Shown: positions 7,514-18,000, numbered from the stretch's first letter. The stretch: 64,000 nucleotides of DNA from CAVUMR01 sp963742715 (GCA_963742715.1 CAVUMR010000003.1:682001-746000), one strand, 5' to 3'. A program made the numbers and translations. Notes: generated by a model from the sequence alone, not told the origin.

Positions 7514-9232
7514 ATGTTCGAGCGGGGGACGACGCCAGCCGGAGTGGCTGCCGTTCCGTCGTGCCCGACTGCTCTCCCTGCACCTCCGCCTTCGCTTGCC
7601 GTGGTCTGCGCCCCGGCGACTACCTCCATCCCTGTCTCCGCGGTTGCCGTTCCCTCGCGCCCCGCCGCCGCACCTGCACCTGTCTCCGCGGCTGCTGCGC
7701 CGGTCGCGGCGCAGTCCCTGGCCACGCACCCAGCCACCTCCACCCCGGTCAGCGCGTCCAACCCGGTTACTGCCGCTGCCTCCACCCCGGTCGCAGCCGC
7801 TGCCGCTGCCTCTCCCCGTGCCGCCGATTCGGCCTGTGCCGCTGTCCCGGCTGCTGTCGGTGTGCCGGCCGCGGTTCAGTCGACGGCCGCGCATCTGCCT
7901 GCGGCGTTGGCGGACCTGCCGCCGGGCCCGACACTGGGTGCCGCGCTGGCAGGCATCGACCGGTCGATTCTGAATGGGTATGACCGGGTGCTGGTGCTCC
8001 GCGCGCAGGCCCGGCAGGTCGCGCATGAGCAGGCCCGGCTGCTGGCGGATCTGGTCGCGGTCGCCGACTGCCCACCGGCACCGGACCTGTCCGGCGCGTC
8101 GCCGCGGGAAGCGGACGAGTTCATCTCCTGCGAGATAGCCGCGGCGTTGACCTGGACCCGGCAAGCCGCCGAAACCCACCTCGGCCTGGCCTGGTCGCTG
8201 ACCTGTCGCATCCCGGCCGTGCACGCCGCCCTCACGGCCGGGGTGATCGACCTGGCCAAAGCGCGGGTGTTCGACCGCGAAACCGACCCCCTACCCCACA
8301 GCGCGGCCCGCGCCGTCTGCGACCAGCTCCTGCCCGACGCACCCCAGCTGACCACCGGACAACTGCGGGCAACACTGCAACGGCTGGTGTTGACCGTGGA
8401 CCCGGACGCGGCGCGGGTCCGCGAAGCCGAAGCAGTCACCCGGCGGCGGGTGCTGGCCGGCCTGGACTTCGACGGCACCGCCTCGATCAGCGTCCTCGGG
8501 CTTCCCGCACACCGCGCCAGCGCCGCGATGGAACGCATCGACGCGATCGCCGACACGGCCCGCCGTGGCGGTGACGCCCGCACCATGGACCAGCTACGCG
8601 CCGACACCGTGCTCGACCTGCTCGACGGCACCCTGACCGGGCCACTGCCCGGACCACGTAAAGGCGTCATCGAGTTGACCGTTCCGCTGACCACCCTGAT
8701 GGGGCTAGCGGAGGAACCCGGTGAGCTGGCCGGATGGGGACCCATCGCCGCCGACATCACCCGCGACCTCGCCGATCAGCACCACAACGTCACCTGGCGC
8801 TACCGCGTCACCGACGCCGACGGACACCTCGTCGGAGCCGGCACCACCCGCCGCCCCACCACCCGCATGGACACCTTCGTCCGCGCCCGCGACCGCACCT
8901 GCCGCTTCCCCGGCTGCCGCCGACGCGCCACCCGCACCGACCTGGACCACACCGTCGCCTATACGGAGGACGGTCCCACCCACCCGGCCAACCTCGGCGC
9001 GCTGTGCCGGACCCACCACCGGACCAAACACGAAGGCGGCTGGAAACTCGCTCAGGGCCAGCCCGGCGTCTTCCACTGGACCAGCCCCCACGGACACCAC
9101 TACACCGTCCAACCAGAACGACCCGACCAGCCCGACCGCCTGGGCTGCGCGGAATGCGCGGAAGACCAGCACCAGCCGGGACAGCAGGCACACGCGGACA
9201 ATCCCGATCCCCGCCCACCGCCAGCGCCGTAA
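7514..9232 (+). CDS. DUF222 / HNH endonuclease (13E12 repeat family)
   Basis: 572 residues. Residues 1-~140 are an Ala/Pro/Ser/Val-rich low-complexity region. A DUF222 helical domain follows (~145-400, including AALTWTRQAAETHLGLAWSLT). The C-terminal HNH nuclease has CRFPGCRRRATRTDLDH, the HPANLGALCRTHH segment and TKHEGGW, with paired Cys for structural zinc. Proteins of this family occur in many copies in actinobacterial genomes and are suspected mobile or recombination-linked nucleases; activity is unproven. The Shine-Dalgarno is weak. The tandem repeats directly upstream may be its target or regulatory region. Confidence 0.88.
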   Translation: MFERGTTPAGVAAVPSCPTALPAPPPSLAVVCAPATTSIPVSAVAVPSRPAAAPAPVSAAAAPVAAQSLATHPATSTPVSASNPVTAAASTPVAAAAAASPRAADSACAAVPAAVGVPAAVQSTAAHLPAALADLPPGPTLGAALAGIDRSILNGYDRVLVLRAQARQVAHEQARLLADLVAVADCPPAPDLSGASPREADEFISCEIAAALTWTRQAAETHLGLAWSLTCRIPAVHAALTAGVIDLAKARVFDRETDPLPHSAARAVCDQLLPDAPQLTTGQLRATLQRLVLTVDPDAARVREAEAVTRRRVLAGLDFDGTASISVLGLPAHRASAAMERIDAIADTARRGGDARTMDQLRADTVLDLLDGTLTGPLPGPRKGVIELTVPLTTLMGLAEEPGELAGWGPIAADITRDLADQHHNVTWRYRVTDADGHLVGAGTTRRPTTRMDTFVRARDRTCRFPGCRRRATRTDLDHTVAYTEDGPTHPANLGALCRTHHRTKHEGGWKLAQGQPGVFHWTSPHGHHYTVQPERPDQPDRLGCAECAEDQHQPGQQAHADNPDPRPPPAP

Positions 9233-9502
9233 CCGACCACCACGACACGACCACCTTCGATCCCCGGCACCAGGCCGGGCAATGAACCCTGCCCTGCAAC
9301 CTGGGCAAATGCCGATGCCGGCGAACGCCTACACCGCGCGACCATCCCGCCGACCGGGGTAATGGCACTAGCGCGGCAGCAAGGTCACAGCCGGGCAGCC
9401 GGCGTTTGATCGCGGGAGCACCACGCCGTGTCCGCGGCAGCGCATGCGCACCGTCCCGCGGGATTCCGGAAGCGAGGTGCCACGCCAACCCGGCACGGCG
9501 CG
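9233..9502. other. Intergenic stretch downstream of the HNH gene
   Basis: No gene-like frame is seen; the region runs into the 18-bp repeat array at 9503. Convergent genes flank it, so terminators are expected, but I find no clear long stem. Confidence 0.4.
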
Positions 9503-9646
9503 CCAGCTCAGCGCGGCACGCCAGGTCGGCGTGAGAGGCCAGGTCGGCGTGAGAGGCCAGGTCGGCGTGAGAGGCCAGGTCGGCGTGAGAGGCCAGGGCC
9601 CCGCGAGACACCAGGTCAGCGCGACAGGTCAGCTCAGTGCAGCAGG
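9503..9646. repeat. 18-bp tandem array (8 units) crossing the amidase stop codon
   Basis: Eight consecutive 18-bp registers start at 9503, 9521, 9539, 9557, 9575, 9593, 9611 and 9629. The four central units are ccaggtcggcgtgagagg with no mismatches and the outer ones are degenerate. The last unit contains the amidase stop codon (9634-9636, minus strand). Confidence 0.95.
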
Positions 9647-10818
9647 CTGGCGAACTCCTGGGCGATGATGCCGCCGACAATCGCGCACCAGGTCGTGGTG
9701 TCGACCGTCGTACCGGCGGACAGGCCGTGCAGCTGACGCATCTGGCTGACCGCGGTACCGGTGGCGCTGTCGAAGGTACCGGTCACGCTCACCGAGTACC
9801 GCTTGTGCTTGAGCAACGTCTGCGCTGCCCGCACCGTGTCGCCGGTGGAACCGCTGCCGATGTTGCTGACCAGCGCCTGCCAGGTCGCGTTCGTCACGTA
9901 ACCGTCGACCGGGATCCCGTGCGAGGACTGGAAGGAGCGCACCGCGCTGTCGGTCGCGGAACCGAACACCCCGTCCGCGGTAACGCTGCTGCCACGGGCG
10001 CGGAGCAGGTACTGCGCGGCCCGTACCGTTTCGCCGTCCTGACCCGAGTGGATGTCCGGCCAGGTACGCGCGGGGATCTGCGACGGCGCACCGAGGGCGG
10101 TACCGACCCGCAGCCGGATCTGCGGAAACATCTTGTAGAACGCGGCTCCCGGGCAGTCGGTGTTGCGGTAGTCCCAGTGCCCGAAGATGTTGTTGGCCCA
10201 CAGGCCGTACTGCTGGCAGATCGACGTACACAGGTCGACGAGCGAGTCGACGAGCATCGTGGTCGGGGTCGCGGTGACGTACGTACCCTCGTTCTCGATA
10301 CCGATCGCCCGGGTGTTCTCGCCCGGGCAGTGTGCCGACTGCACCTGGTAGCCGCCGTCCTGCAAACCGGACAGGCTGCCGTGCCGGCCTTCGAGGATGT
10401 ACCCGCCGCGGCTGACCGTGAAGTGCTGCCCGGTGTCCGACCAGCCGTTGCCGTCCATGTGCAGGTTCTGGATGTCCTGCGCCAGCCAGACCGCCTGGTC
10501 CCGCGAGTAGTCCGTGCTGTTCGGGTAGGCCGTGTGGTGGATCAGGATCCGGGTGGTGCCGTGATCGATCACCGGGATGCTGCCCGACGGCGGCCGCGCG
10601 CCCCAGCCCGCGCAGTCGATGATCGGCGGCAGAGCGGTCAGGCCGGGGGAAGCACCAGCGGCGGCGCTACCGGGAGCGGAGCCACCGGCGGCGAAGGCGC
10701 CGGTCCCCGGCAGGGCAGCCGCGCCGAACCCCACGGCGGCGACGCCGATTCCGGCGCGGAGAAGAGTCCGACGGCTGACCTCGAGTCGATCCTGGTTGGG
10801 CGGAAACTCTGCGGCCAC
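9634..10818 (-). CDS. Secreted N-acetylmuramoyl-L-alanine amidase with two peptidoglycan-binding domains
   Basis: 394 residues from a GTG at 10818 behind GGGAGGG. The N-terminus carries a Tat-type signal (SRRTLLRAG then a hydrophobic Ala/Gly stretch, residues ~15-45). The amidase_2 zinc site is seen in LIHHTAYPN and HWDYRNTDCPG, with the NEGTY segment between. Two PG_binding_1 repeats follow (DGETVRAAQYLLRARG and GDTVRAAQTLLKHKRY). It cleaves the bond between muramic acid and the stem peptide outside the membrane. Likely roles are wall turnover or hydrolysis of foreign peptidoglycan. The 3' end lies inside an 18-bp repeat array. Confidence 0.93.
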   Translation of the reverse strand: MAAEFPPNQDRLEVSRRTLLRAGIGVAAVGFGAAALPGTGAFAAGGSAPGSAAAGASPGLTALPPIIDCAGWGARPPSGSIPVIDHGTTRILIHHTAYPNSTDYSRDQAVWLAQDIQNLHMDGNGWSDTGQHFTVSRGGYILEGRHGSLSGLQDGGYQVQSAHCPGENTRAIGIENEGTYVTATPTTMLVDSLVDLCTSICQQYGLWANNIFGHWDYRNTDCPGAAFYKMFPQIRLRVGTALGAPSQIPARTWPDIHSGQDGETVRAAQYLLRARGSSVTADGVFGSATDSAVRSFQSSHGIPVDGYVTNATWQALVSNIGSGSTGDTVRAAQTLLKHKRYSVSVTGTFDSATGTAVSQMRQLHGLSAGTTVDTTTWCAIVGGIIAQEFASLLH

Positions 10819-10974
10819 GGGGCCCTCCCGGTGATGACAACTATGTCCGGAGAATCACCATAGAGCGAAAGATATTGCCAAGGAAGGGCCCAACCACACC
10901 GAAATGGGACTCGACGTGGAGCACCGAATCCACGTGGCGACCCGGCCAAGGGGCGCCGAAAGGTGGCACCGCTG

Positions 10975-11166
10975 GCGACGCGGCTACCCAGCACGCCAAA
11001 CCCGGCGCCGACAACCCGCCACTAGAGCGACGCGGCTACCCAGCACGGCGCCGACAACCCCGCCGCCGCCAGAGCGACGCGGCTACCAGCTCGACAAGGC
11101 CGACGGCGACGGGCCCTGCTCGCAGCCGGCAACCCCTGCCGCCGCTCGGGCGACGCAGCTACCAGG
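10975..11166. repeat. Interspersed repeats (gcgacgcggctacc) next to the hexosaminidase stop
   Basis: Four copies of gcgacgcggctacc-type sequence at 10975, 11027, 11074 and 11150, separated by related spacers containing gccgacaaccc and ccgccgcc. The last copy ends about 2 bp from the leftward gene's stop codon at 11169. Together with 10819-10974 this fills the gap between the two leftward genes; nothing else is recognised there. Confidence 0.85.
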
Positions 11167-11168
11167 TG

Positions 11169-12857
11169 CTACTTCGCCCAGGGGATCTGCTTGGACCGGT
11201 AGTAGTTGATCGCCAGCGCGCTCCAGCGCGGCCCCTGCGCGCCGAGCCGGCCCTTGAACGCGGTCCAGTCGTGGGATGACCGCGGCGACCAGCCGATCTC
11301 GGCCACGGCGGCCAGCCGCGGGAACGCCATGTACTCCACGTCGCCGATGGTGGACACGGTTTCCGACCACAGTGGAGCCTCGACGCCGAGGACCGAGTTC
11401 ACGCCGACCCCCGGCAGGTACGCGGTCGGATCCCAGCCGTACGCGTCGGCGACCTCGACCTTGCCGGCCCAGTCCAGCCCCAACGGTGTGGCGGAGTTGT
11501 ACTTCATGTCCAGGTAGACGTGGTTGGCCGGGGCGAGGATCAGCTTGGTACCACGCCGCGCCGCGGCCACGGTCGCACCGGACTTGGCCGGATCGGCACC
11601 CCAGAACTCCGCGACCGTGGAGGGCAGCAGGGTCGCCGTGGTGATCTGGTTCCAGCCGAGCATCGTCTTGTGGTGCGCCGACACGATTTCCTGTACCCGG
11701 TTGACGAAGGTGACGTACTGCTGCTCGTCCACCCCGAACGCCTCGTCGCCGCCGACGTGCAGGTACGGCCCCGGCGTGAGCGCGGCCAGCTCGCCGATCA
11801 CCTGGTCGAGGAACTGGTACGTGGCCTCCTTGGTCACGCACAGCGCGGTGTTAGGGCTGCCGATCTTCGTGTACGGCGGAGGCGTCCGCCCATTGCAGCT
11901 CAGCTCCGGGTACGCGGTGAGCGCCGCGTTGGTGTGTCCGGGGAGGTCGAGCTCGGGCACGACCGTGACGTACCGGGACTGCGCGTACGACACGATCGCG
12001 GCGTAGTCGTCCCGGCTGTAGTAGCCGCCCGTGCCGCCACCGGTCTCGGTACGCCCGCCCACGGTGGCCAGTCGCGGCCGGCTGCTGATCGCGATCCGCC
12101 AGCCCTGGTCGTCGGACAGGTGCAGATGCAGGAAGTTCAGCTTGTACATGGCGATCTCGTCGATGTACCGCTTGACCTCGTCGACCGTGAAGAAGTGCCG
12201 GGACACGTCGAGCATCGCCCCGCGGTAGAAGAAGCGCGGATGGTCCACGATGTGCCCGCCGGACACCGGCCAGGTGCCGGGCTGCTTGAGGTGCCGCTCG
12301 ATCGCCACCGGTAGCAGTTGGCGCAGCGTCTGTACGCCCGCGAACAGCCCGCCCGGCTGCTGCGCCCGGATGACGACGGCGCTGTCGTCGACGTCGAGCT
12401 GGTATCCCTCGATGTCCACGCTCGGGTCGGCGCCGGTCAGCCGCAGCGAGATGCCGTCCTTCGAGTCGCCGCCGCCGTCGCCGTCGGCCGGGACGCTGCG
12501 CACGGGCAGCGGGAAACCGGTGGCCGGGCGCAGCAGGCGGGCCAGGTAGTCGGCGATCTGGGCTGCCTCGGCGGAGCCGGCCTGCGGATGGATCACGGTG
12601 TCGGCGGTCAGCTGGTACACCTCGGCACCCGGCTTGACCACCGTCGGGATCGGCACCACGTCACGCATGCTCGTCACCGGCCGTCGCGGCGACGGCGCCG
12701 GTGCGGACGGGGACGGTGTACCGGACTTCGCCGGAGCGGACCGGTGGGACTCGTCCGAGCCGTCGAACACCTGGTAGGCCACCACGGTGCCGGCGGCGCC
12801 CACAGCGCCGACCAGCACCACCACCCCCAGGACGCGGGCGAGCGTCCTCCGGTTCAT
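11169..12857 (-). CDS. Beta-N-acetylhexosaminidase, GH20, membrane-anchored or secreted
   Basis: 562 residues; the ATG at 12857 follows a strong GGAGG, so the longer open frame to 12917 is rejected. An N-terminal hydrophobic helix (residues ~8-28) precedes a Ser/Pro linker. The GH20b domain is followed by the catalytic barrel, with HLHLSDDQGWRI, PELDLPGH and the catalytic Asp-Glu pair in HVGGDEAFG, then GWNQ and APLWSE. It releases terminal GlcNAc/GalNAc from chitooligosaccharides or wall fragments. A 35-codon membrane-peptide frame lies just upstream on the same strand. Confidence 0.93.
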   Translation of the reverse strand: MNRRTLARVLGVVVLVGAVGAAGTVVAYQVFDGSDESHRSAPAKSGTPSPSAPAPSPRRPVTSMRDVVPIPTVVKPGAEVYQLTADTVIHPQAGSAEAAQIADYLARLLRPATGFPLPVRSVPADGDGGGDSKDGISLRLTGADPSVDIEGYQLDVDDSAVVIRAQQPGGLFAGVQTLRQLLPVAIERHLKQPGTWPVSGGHIVDHPRFFYRGAMLDVSRHFFTVDEVKRYIDEIAMYKLNFLHLHLSDDQGWRIAISSRPRLATVGGRTETGGGTGGYYSRDDYAAIVSYAQSRYVTVVPELDLPGHTNAALTAYPELSCNGRTPPPYTKIGSPNTALCVTKEATYQFLDQVIGELAALTPGPYLHVGGDEAFGVDEQQYVTFVNRVQEIVSAHHKTMLGWNQITTATLLPSTVAEFWGADPAKSGATVAAARRGTKLILAPANHVYLDMKYNSATPLGLDWAGKVEVADAYGWDPTAYLPGVGVNSVLGVEAPLWSETVSTIGDVEYMAFPRLAAVAEIGWSPRSSHDWTAFKGRLGAQGPRWSALAINYYRSKQIPWAK

Positions 12858-12917
12858 CACGGCTCCCTCCGGCGGGTACCGCACGCCCGCACCGCCGGTG
12901 ACGGTACCCGCGAGCAC

Positions 12918-13025
12918 CTAGCCGAGCGCGGCGGTGCCGATGACGTTGAGCGCGATCGCGGTGGCGAACATCGCGAGTACGAGCCTCGCCACCATCCGCC
13001 GGGTGCGGGAGCGAAGTTCTGTCAC
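12918..13025 (-). CDS. Possible 35-residue membrane peptide
   Basis: A GTG start at 13025 with AAGGGG about 11 bp upstream gives 35 residues: a basic N-terminus (VTELRSRTRRMVARL) and one hydrophobic helix ending in Gly. It lies 60 bp upstream of the GH20 gene in the same direction and could be cotranscribed. No family is recognised. Support is the membrane-helix pattern and GC-rich third positions; it could be chance. Confidence 0.45.
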   Translation of the reverse strand: MTELRSRTRRMVARLVLAMFATAIALNVIGTAALG

Positions 13026-13203
13026 GGCATGTACCCCTTCGCGAGGTGTGGCACCCGCTGGCGTCGGGAGCACGGGCGATGCTCCCGCCCGTCAGTCCGG
13101 CGTCCCCGGTTCATAGTTTTGGGGGAAGAGGGAGTACAGCCGGTGCGCGAGGGTAGCGGCAACGGTGCCGGTAGTCAGGGACCAGGGAGAGCAGGCGCCG
13201 ATC

Positions 13204-14448
13204 ATGAACAGCCGGGAGCAGCACACCGACAAGGACCCCGGGTCCGCCGACGACCGCCGCGGGAAAGCCACCGAACCAGCGGTCGACCGCACCGCGCCGG
13301 ACGACCACACCGCGACTGACCGCAGCGCGGCTGACCGCAGCGCGGACCAGCAGCGCAGCGCGGACCAGCAGCGCAGCGCGGACCAGCACAGCACCGCGGA
13401 CCAGCACAGCACCGCGGACCAGCACAGCACCGCGGACCAGCACAGCACCGCGGACCAGCACAGCACCGCGGACGAGCACGGCACCGAAGACGACCGCACC
13501 GCGCCGCCGGAGACTCCCAGCGGGCTGGGCTTCCGGGGTGGGTGGCGGGTGCTCCGGCGTACCGCCAAGGAGTTCTCCGACGACAACCTCACCGACTGGG
13601 CCGCGGCACTGACCTACTACGCGGTGCTGTCGATCTTCCCCGGCCTGTTGGTCCTGGTCTCCGTACTGGGGCTGCTGGGCCAGTCGGTCACCGAACCGCT
13701 GATCGAGAATGTGGCCACGATCGCGCCCGGACCGGTACGGGAGATTCTCACCGGTGGCGCGCGCGGCCTGCAGGAATCGCAGGGCTCGGCCGGCATTCTC
13801 GCCATCGTCGGCCTGCTCGGCGCGCTGTGGTCGGCATCCGGGTACGTCGCGGCGTTCATGCGCGCCTCGAACGCGATCTACGACGTACCCGAGGGCCGGC
13901 CGATCTGGAAGACGCTGCCGATCCGGCTCGGCGTGACCGTGGTGGTCGGCGTCATGCTGGCGGTCAGCGCGCTGATGGTCGTGTTCACCGGCAAGCTCGC
14001 GGAACGGGTCGGCGACCTGATCGGCGCGGGTTCGGTGCTGGTGACCGTGTGGGACATCGCCAAGTGGCCGGTGCTGGTGGTGCTGGTCAGCCTGACGTTC
14101 GCCATCCTGTACTGGGCCTCGCCGAACGCCCGGCAGGCCGGCTTCCGATGGATCAGTCCGGGCGGTCTGCTCGCGGTGGTGGTCTGGATCATCGCGTCCG
14201 CCGGGTTCGCGCTGTACGTGGCGAACTTCGGCTCGTACAACAAGACGTACGGCACCCTCGGCGGCATCATCATCTTCTTCGTCTGGCTGTGGATCTCGAA
14301 TCTCGCCGTCCTGCTGGGCGCCGAGTTCGACGCGGAACTGCACCGCGGTCGGGCCATCGCCGCAGGTCACCCCGAGGATGAGGAGCCGTTCGTGGGCCTC
14401 CGGGACACCCGCAAGCTCGACAAGGACCGGGACCGCGATCTCGACTGA
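13204..14448 (+). CDS. YihY/BrkB-family inner membrane protein with repeat-rich N-terminus
   Basis: 414 residues from ATG 13204 (a GTG at 13165 is an alternative). Residues ~1-105 are highly polar and repetitive (DQHSTA and DQQRSA units, residues 48-95). After that the family core begins with FSDDNLTDWAAALTYYAVLSIFPGLL, followed by about five further membrane helices and the GSYNKTYGTLGGIIIFFVWLWISNLAVLLGAE signature. The role of this family is not established; it was once mistaken for ribonuclease BN. The C-terminal tail is charged. The N-terminal expansion is probably a cytoplasmic disordered tail. Confidence 0.9.
   Translation: MNSREQHTDKDPGSADDRRGKATEPAVDRTAPDDHTATDRSAADRSADQQRSADQQRSADQHSTADQHSTADQHSTADQHSTADQHSTADEHGTEDDRTAPPETPSGLGFRGGWRVLRRTAKEFSDDNLTDWAAALTYYAVLSIFPGLLVLVSVLGLLGQSVTEPLIENVATIAPGPVREILTGGARGLQESQGSAGILAIVGLLGALWSASGYVAAFMRASNAIYDVPEGRPIWKTLPIRLGVTVVVGVMLAVSALMVVFTGKLAERVGDLIGAGSVLVTVWDIAKWPVLVVLVSLTFAILYWASPNARQAGFRWISPGGLLAVVVWIIASAGFALYVANFGSYNKTYGTLGGIIIFFVWLWISNLAVLLGAEFDAELHRGRAIAAGHPEDEEPFVGLRDTRKLDKDRDRDLD
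13345..13488 (+). repeat. In-frame 18-bp tandem repeat (8 units) in YihY N-terminus
   Basis: Units start every 18 bp from 13345 to 13471; five of them read gaccagcacagcaccgcg exactly. Two related units precede and one diverged unit follows. Shorter 15-bp relatives lie at 13316-13344. Confidence 0.95.
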
Positions 14449-14552
14449 TCGACAACTGTCAATTGGTACGGGCCGGGCGAAACCCACCATCGGTGTACCG
14501 GCATGATCTGCGGATGCGTCGCGCTCGCGCGGGACGTTCGGGGGGCACGGAC

Positions 14553-15083
14553 ATGGGGGCAGTTGAGGCAATGGGTGCGCGCTCGACAGGTGGAACACAC
14601 GGTGCGACCGCACTCCGGGACCGACCTCGGCACGCCCGACCCGAGGCCCCGGCCGGGTCCACCGCACCGGTCGGGTCCACCGCACCGGTCGGGTCCACAG
14701 TGGACCGCGGCGCCCTACTCGTCCGCCCGGACGAGACCGACGGCGAGCGGGCGCTGCTGCACGGCGTACTGCTCTGCGAGCACTGCCGGCGACTGATGCT
14801 GCCGATGATCGACGACGACGGCCGGCGGGCGTACTGGTGCGGCCCCCGGTGCCGGCTGGAACTGGTCGCCGCCGGTCCGGTGGAGTCCTCGGTGCTGCTC
14901 GCCGTGCTGGTCCGCGCCGTCACCCAACTCGAATCGCTGCCGCGCAAACCGGTCGTACTCGACGCCCGGACCGGACGCTGGACCCCACCGACCGCGGCCG
15001 AGCGGCGGGCCCGGATCGCCGGTGCCCTGGCCGAGGTCGTCGCCGGTACCAACGGCCGGCTGCGGTACCGCTGGAAGCGGTAG
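14553..15083 (+). CDS. Hypothetical protein with zinc-ribbon-like CxxC...CxxxC
   Basis: 176 residues from ATG 14553, chosen for the G-run about 8 bp upstream; ATG 14514 or TTG 14463 are alternatives. The first third is low complexity with an 18-bp repeat (STAPVG, 14660-14700). The centre has LLCEHCRRLMLPM and YWCGPRCRLEL, a four-cysteine arrangement resembling the zinc ribbon of large serine recombinases. A helical tail with LESLPRKPV and basic ends follows. No catalytic domain is present. It converges on the NRPS gene with only 3 bp between stops. The function is unknown. Confidence 0.6.
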   Translation: MGAVEAMGARSTGGTHGATALRDRPRHARPEAPAGSTAPVGSTAPVGSTVDRGALLVRPDETDGERALLHGVLLCEHCRRLMLPMIDDDGRRAYWCGPRCRLELVAAGPVESSVLLAVLVRAVTQLESLPRKPVVLDARTGRWTPPTAAERRARIAGALAEVVAGTNGRLRYRWKR

Positions 15084-15086
15084 CGG

Positions 15087-18000
15087 CTACCCCTCGGAGG
15101 CCGGCGGCAGCGGTCGATGGCGGGCGGCCGAGCGACGGGCCCGCTGCCGGCGGGCGGCGCCACGCGCGACCACCTGCGCGAGATTGTCGGCCGCGGCCGA
15201 ACCGTCCAGATGCGCGGCCAGCGCCCGTACGTTCGGATAGCGGAACAGCTCCGCGACCGGTACCTGCCGGCCGAGCCGGCGGGCCAGCCGGTCCCGCACC
15301 TTCACCATCGCCATCGAGTGCCCGCCCACGTCGAAGAAGTTGTCGGTGGCCCGTACCGCGGGCAGCCCGAGCACCTCCCGCCACACGTCCGCGATCACCT
15401 GTTCGGTCGGGCTCAACGGGCCGGTGACCACCGGTACCAGCGGCTCGATCCCGGGTGGCGACGGCGCCGGCTCTGCCGCCCGGACCGCGCCCGCTGCGGT
15501 GATCGCGTCGACCAGCGCGGCCGGCAGCGTCGCGGCCACCGCCGGCCGGTCCGGGTGCGCTACCAGCTCGCCGAGCAGGTGGAGGTACGCCGTGAGCAGC
15601 GCCTTTATCCGTTCCGCGGCGAACAGGTCCGGGTTGTACAGCAGCTCGACGCTTAGCTGGCCATCCGGCTCGGCGATGTACACGGTGAGGTCGAAGGGCG
15701 AGCCCGGCGGCCGGTCCGGCAGCGCGGTCGCGGTCAGGCCGGCGAACCGCGGCGGGGGCTGCGGGAAGTTGTACACGTTGAACAGCACCTGGACGAGCGG
15801 GTTGCGGGTCGCGTCCCGCCGTACCCCGATCGCGTCGACCAGCCGCTCGATCGGTGCTTCCGGATGCGCCAGCGTGTCCAGCAGCTCGTCCCGGGCGGCC
15901 CGGGCCGCGGCCTCGAAGGTCGCCGCCGGATCCGGTCGAAGCCGCAGCGGCACGATCTCCACGAAGAAGCCGATCAGGTCCTCGAACGCGGCGTGCCGCC
16001 GATCCGCCACCGGGGTACCGAGCACCAGGTCGTCCACGCCGGAAACCCGGTGCAGCAGGTGCGCGAACGCGGCCAGCAGTACCGCCGTCGGCGTTGCCCC
16101 GACCGTGGCGGCCACCTTGCCGACCGCGACCGTGGTCGCCTCGTCCACCACCGCGATGGTCGACTCGCCCCGGTAGGTCTGCACCGGCGGCCGCGGGTGG
16201 TCGGCCGGCAACTCGAGCACGGTCGGTACCCCGGCCAGGTGCTCGATCCACCAGGACAGGTCGTCGGCCGCGCGGTCCCGGGCCCGGTCGGAGCGCCAGG
16301 CCACGTAGTCGGCGTAGCTGGCGGCCGGCGGCGGCAGCGGGTCACCTCCGTACGCGCGGGACAGGTCGGCGTACAGCGGCTGGGTGGACCACCCGTCGAA
16401 CACGGCGTGGTGTGCGGTGATCGCGAGTACGTGGTCGTCCGGCGCCAGCCGGATCAGTCGTGCCCGCCACAACGGCCCACTGGCCAGGTCGAACGGCGTG
16501 CCGCCCTCCTCGGACAGCGCCGCCGCCAGCGCCTCGGACCGTTCGGCCGGCGCGAGCGTGGACAGGTCGTCCACCGGCAGCGGTACCGGCCCCGGCGGGT
16601 CGACCACCGCGCGCGGCTCGTCCGCGCCGGGCACGATCCGCCAGCGCAGCACCTGCTGCCGGTTCGCGACCGCGGTCAGCGCGTCCGCCAACGCGGCCAC
16701 GTCGAGCGGGCCGCGCAGCCGGTGCGCCATCGGCACGTTGTACGCGACGCTGTCCGGCGCGAGCTGATCGAGGAACCACAGCCGCTGCTGGGCCGGGGAC
16801 AGCGCCGGTTCGGCGCCCGTGGCGAGGTCCGCGGTGTCGGGGCTCAGCAGCGGCGCGGCCGCCACCCTGGCGGCGACGCCGGCGAGGGTACGACCGGCGA
16901 ACACGTCCTCCACCGCGACTTCGCGACCCAGCTCGGTACGCAGCCCGGCGGCCAGCCGCATCGCGGCAACCGAATGCCCGCCTACGTCGAAGAAGTCGTC
17001 GTCCAGTCCGGCCACCTCGATGCCGAGTACCGCGCACCAGACCCGACTGACCGCGATCGTCAGCGGATCCTCGGCAGCGCGTACCGCGGCGACCCGGCGG
17101 CCGGTGCTCGCGGCGGCCAGCTCCAGCAGCCGGGCGATGTCGATCTTGTCCGAGCCGGTACGGGGAAACCCGGCCAGCCGCAGCATCCGGCCCGGCACCA
17201 TCGACGCCGGTACCCGGTCGGCGCAGTATGCCCGCAACTCCCCCTCGTCCGGCCCTGGCTGGTCCGGGACGGCCGGTACCACTACGGCCAGCAGTCCGGT
17301 GCCACCCGCCTCGGGTACCGGCAGCACCAGCGCGTTCCCGACCCGCGGATGCCCGCGCAGCACCGCCTCGACCTCACCGACCTCGATCCGCTGACCGTGG
17401 ATCTTGATCTGCCGGTCGATCCGGCCGAGGAACTCCAGCGCGCCATCGCGCCCCCAGCCGACCAGGTCGCCGGTGCGGTACAGCCGGCCGCCCTTCGTAC
17501 CGCCGAACGGGTCGGGCACGAACGCGGCCGCGGTCTGTGCCGGCCGGCCGAGGTACCCCCGGGCCAACCCGGTACCGCCGATCAGCAACTCCCCCGGCTG
17601 GCCCGGCGGTACCCGGTTCCCCTGACTGTCCACTATGTACACATCGGTGTTGGGCAGTGGCGAGCCGATCGGCAGCGGCCGCGTCCACCGGCCGGTCGCG
17701 TCGAACGAGGTGGAGTCCACGGTCGCCTCGGTCACGCCGTACCGGTTGAGCAGCCGGCGCGGGCTGCCGTCCGCGGTCGCGCCGGTCCAGCGCTCGACCT
17801 GCTCGGGTCCGGGCGGCTCGGTACCGGTCATCACCAGCGCGAGCTCGGGTAGCTTGGCCGGTTCGAGCAACGGCAGCAGTACCGGTGGCAGCGACGCCAT
17901 CGTGATCCGCTGCTCGGCCAGCAGCCGCTGCAGTCGGGCCGGATCGACCCGGTCCGCCTCGTTGACCAGGTGTACGGTGCCGCCGGCCAGCAGCGGGGCG

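Noticed and set aside
4771..7785. A 1004-codon open frame on the minus strand across DinB, reductase and HAD genes
   Set aside because: Only its last 173 codons (DinB protein) look like protein; the rest is antisense to or out of frame with recognised genes, an effect of high GC.
9503..9646. CRISPR array or transposon end
   Set aside because: Uninterrupted 18-bp tandem repeat, no spacers, no transposase or inverted repeats.
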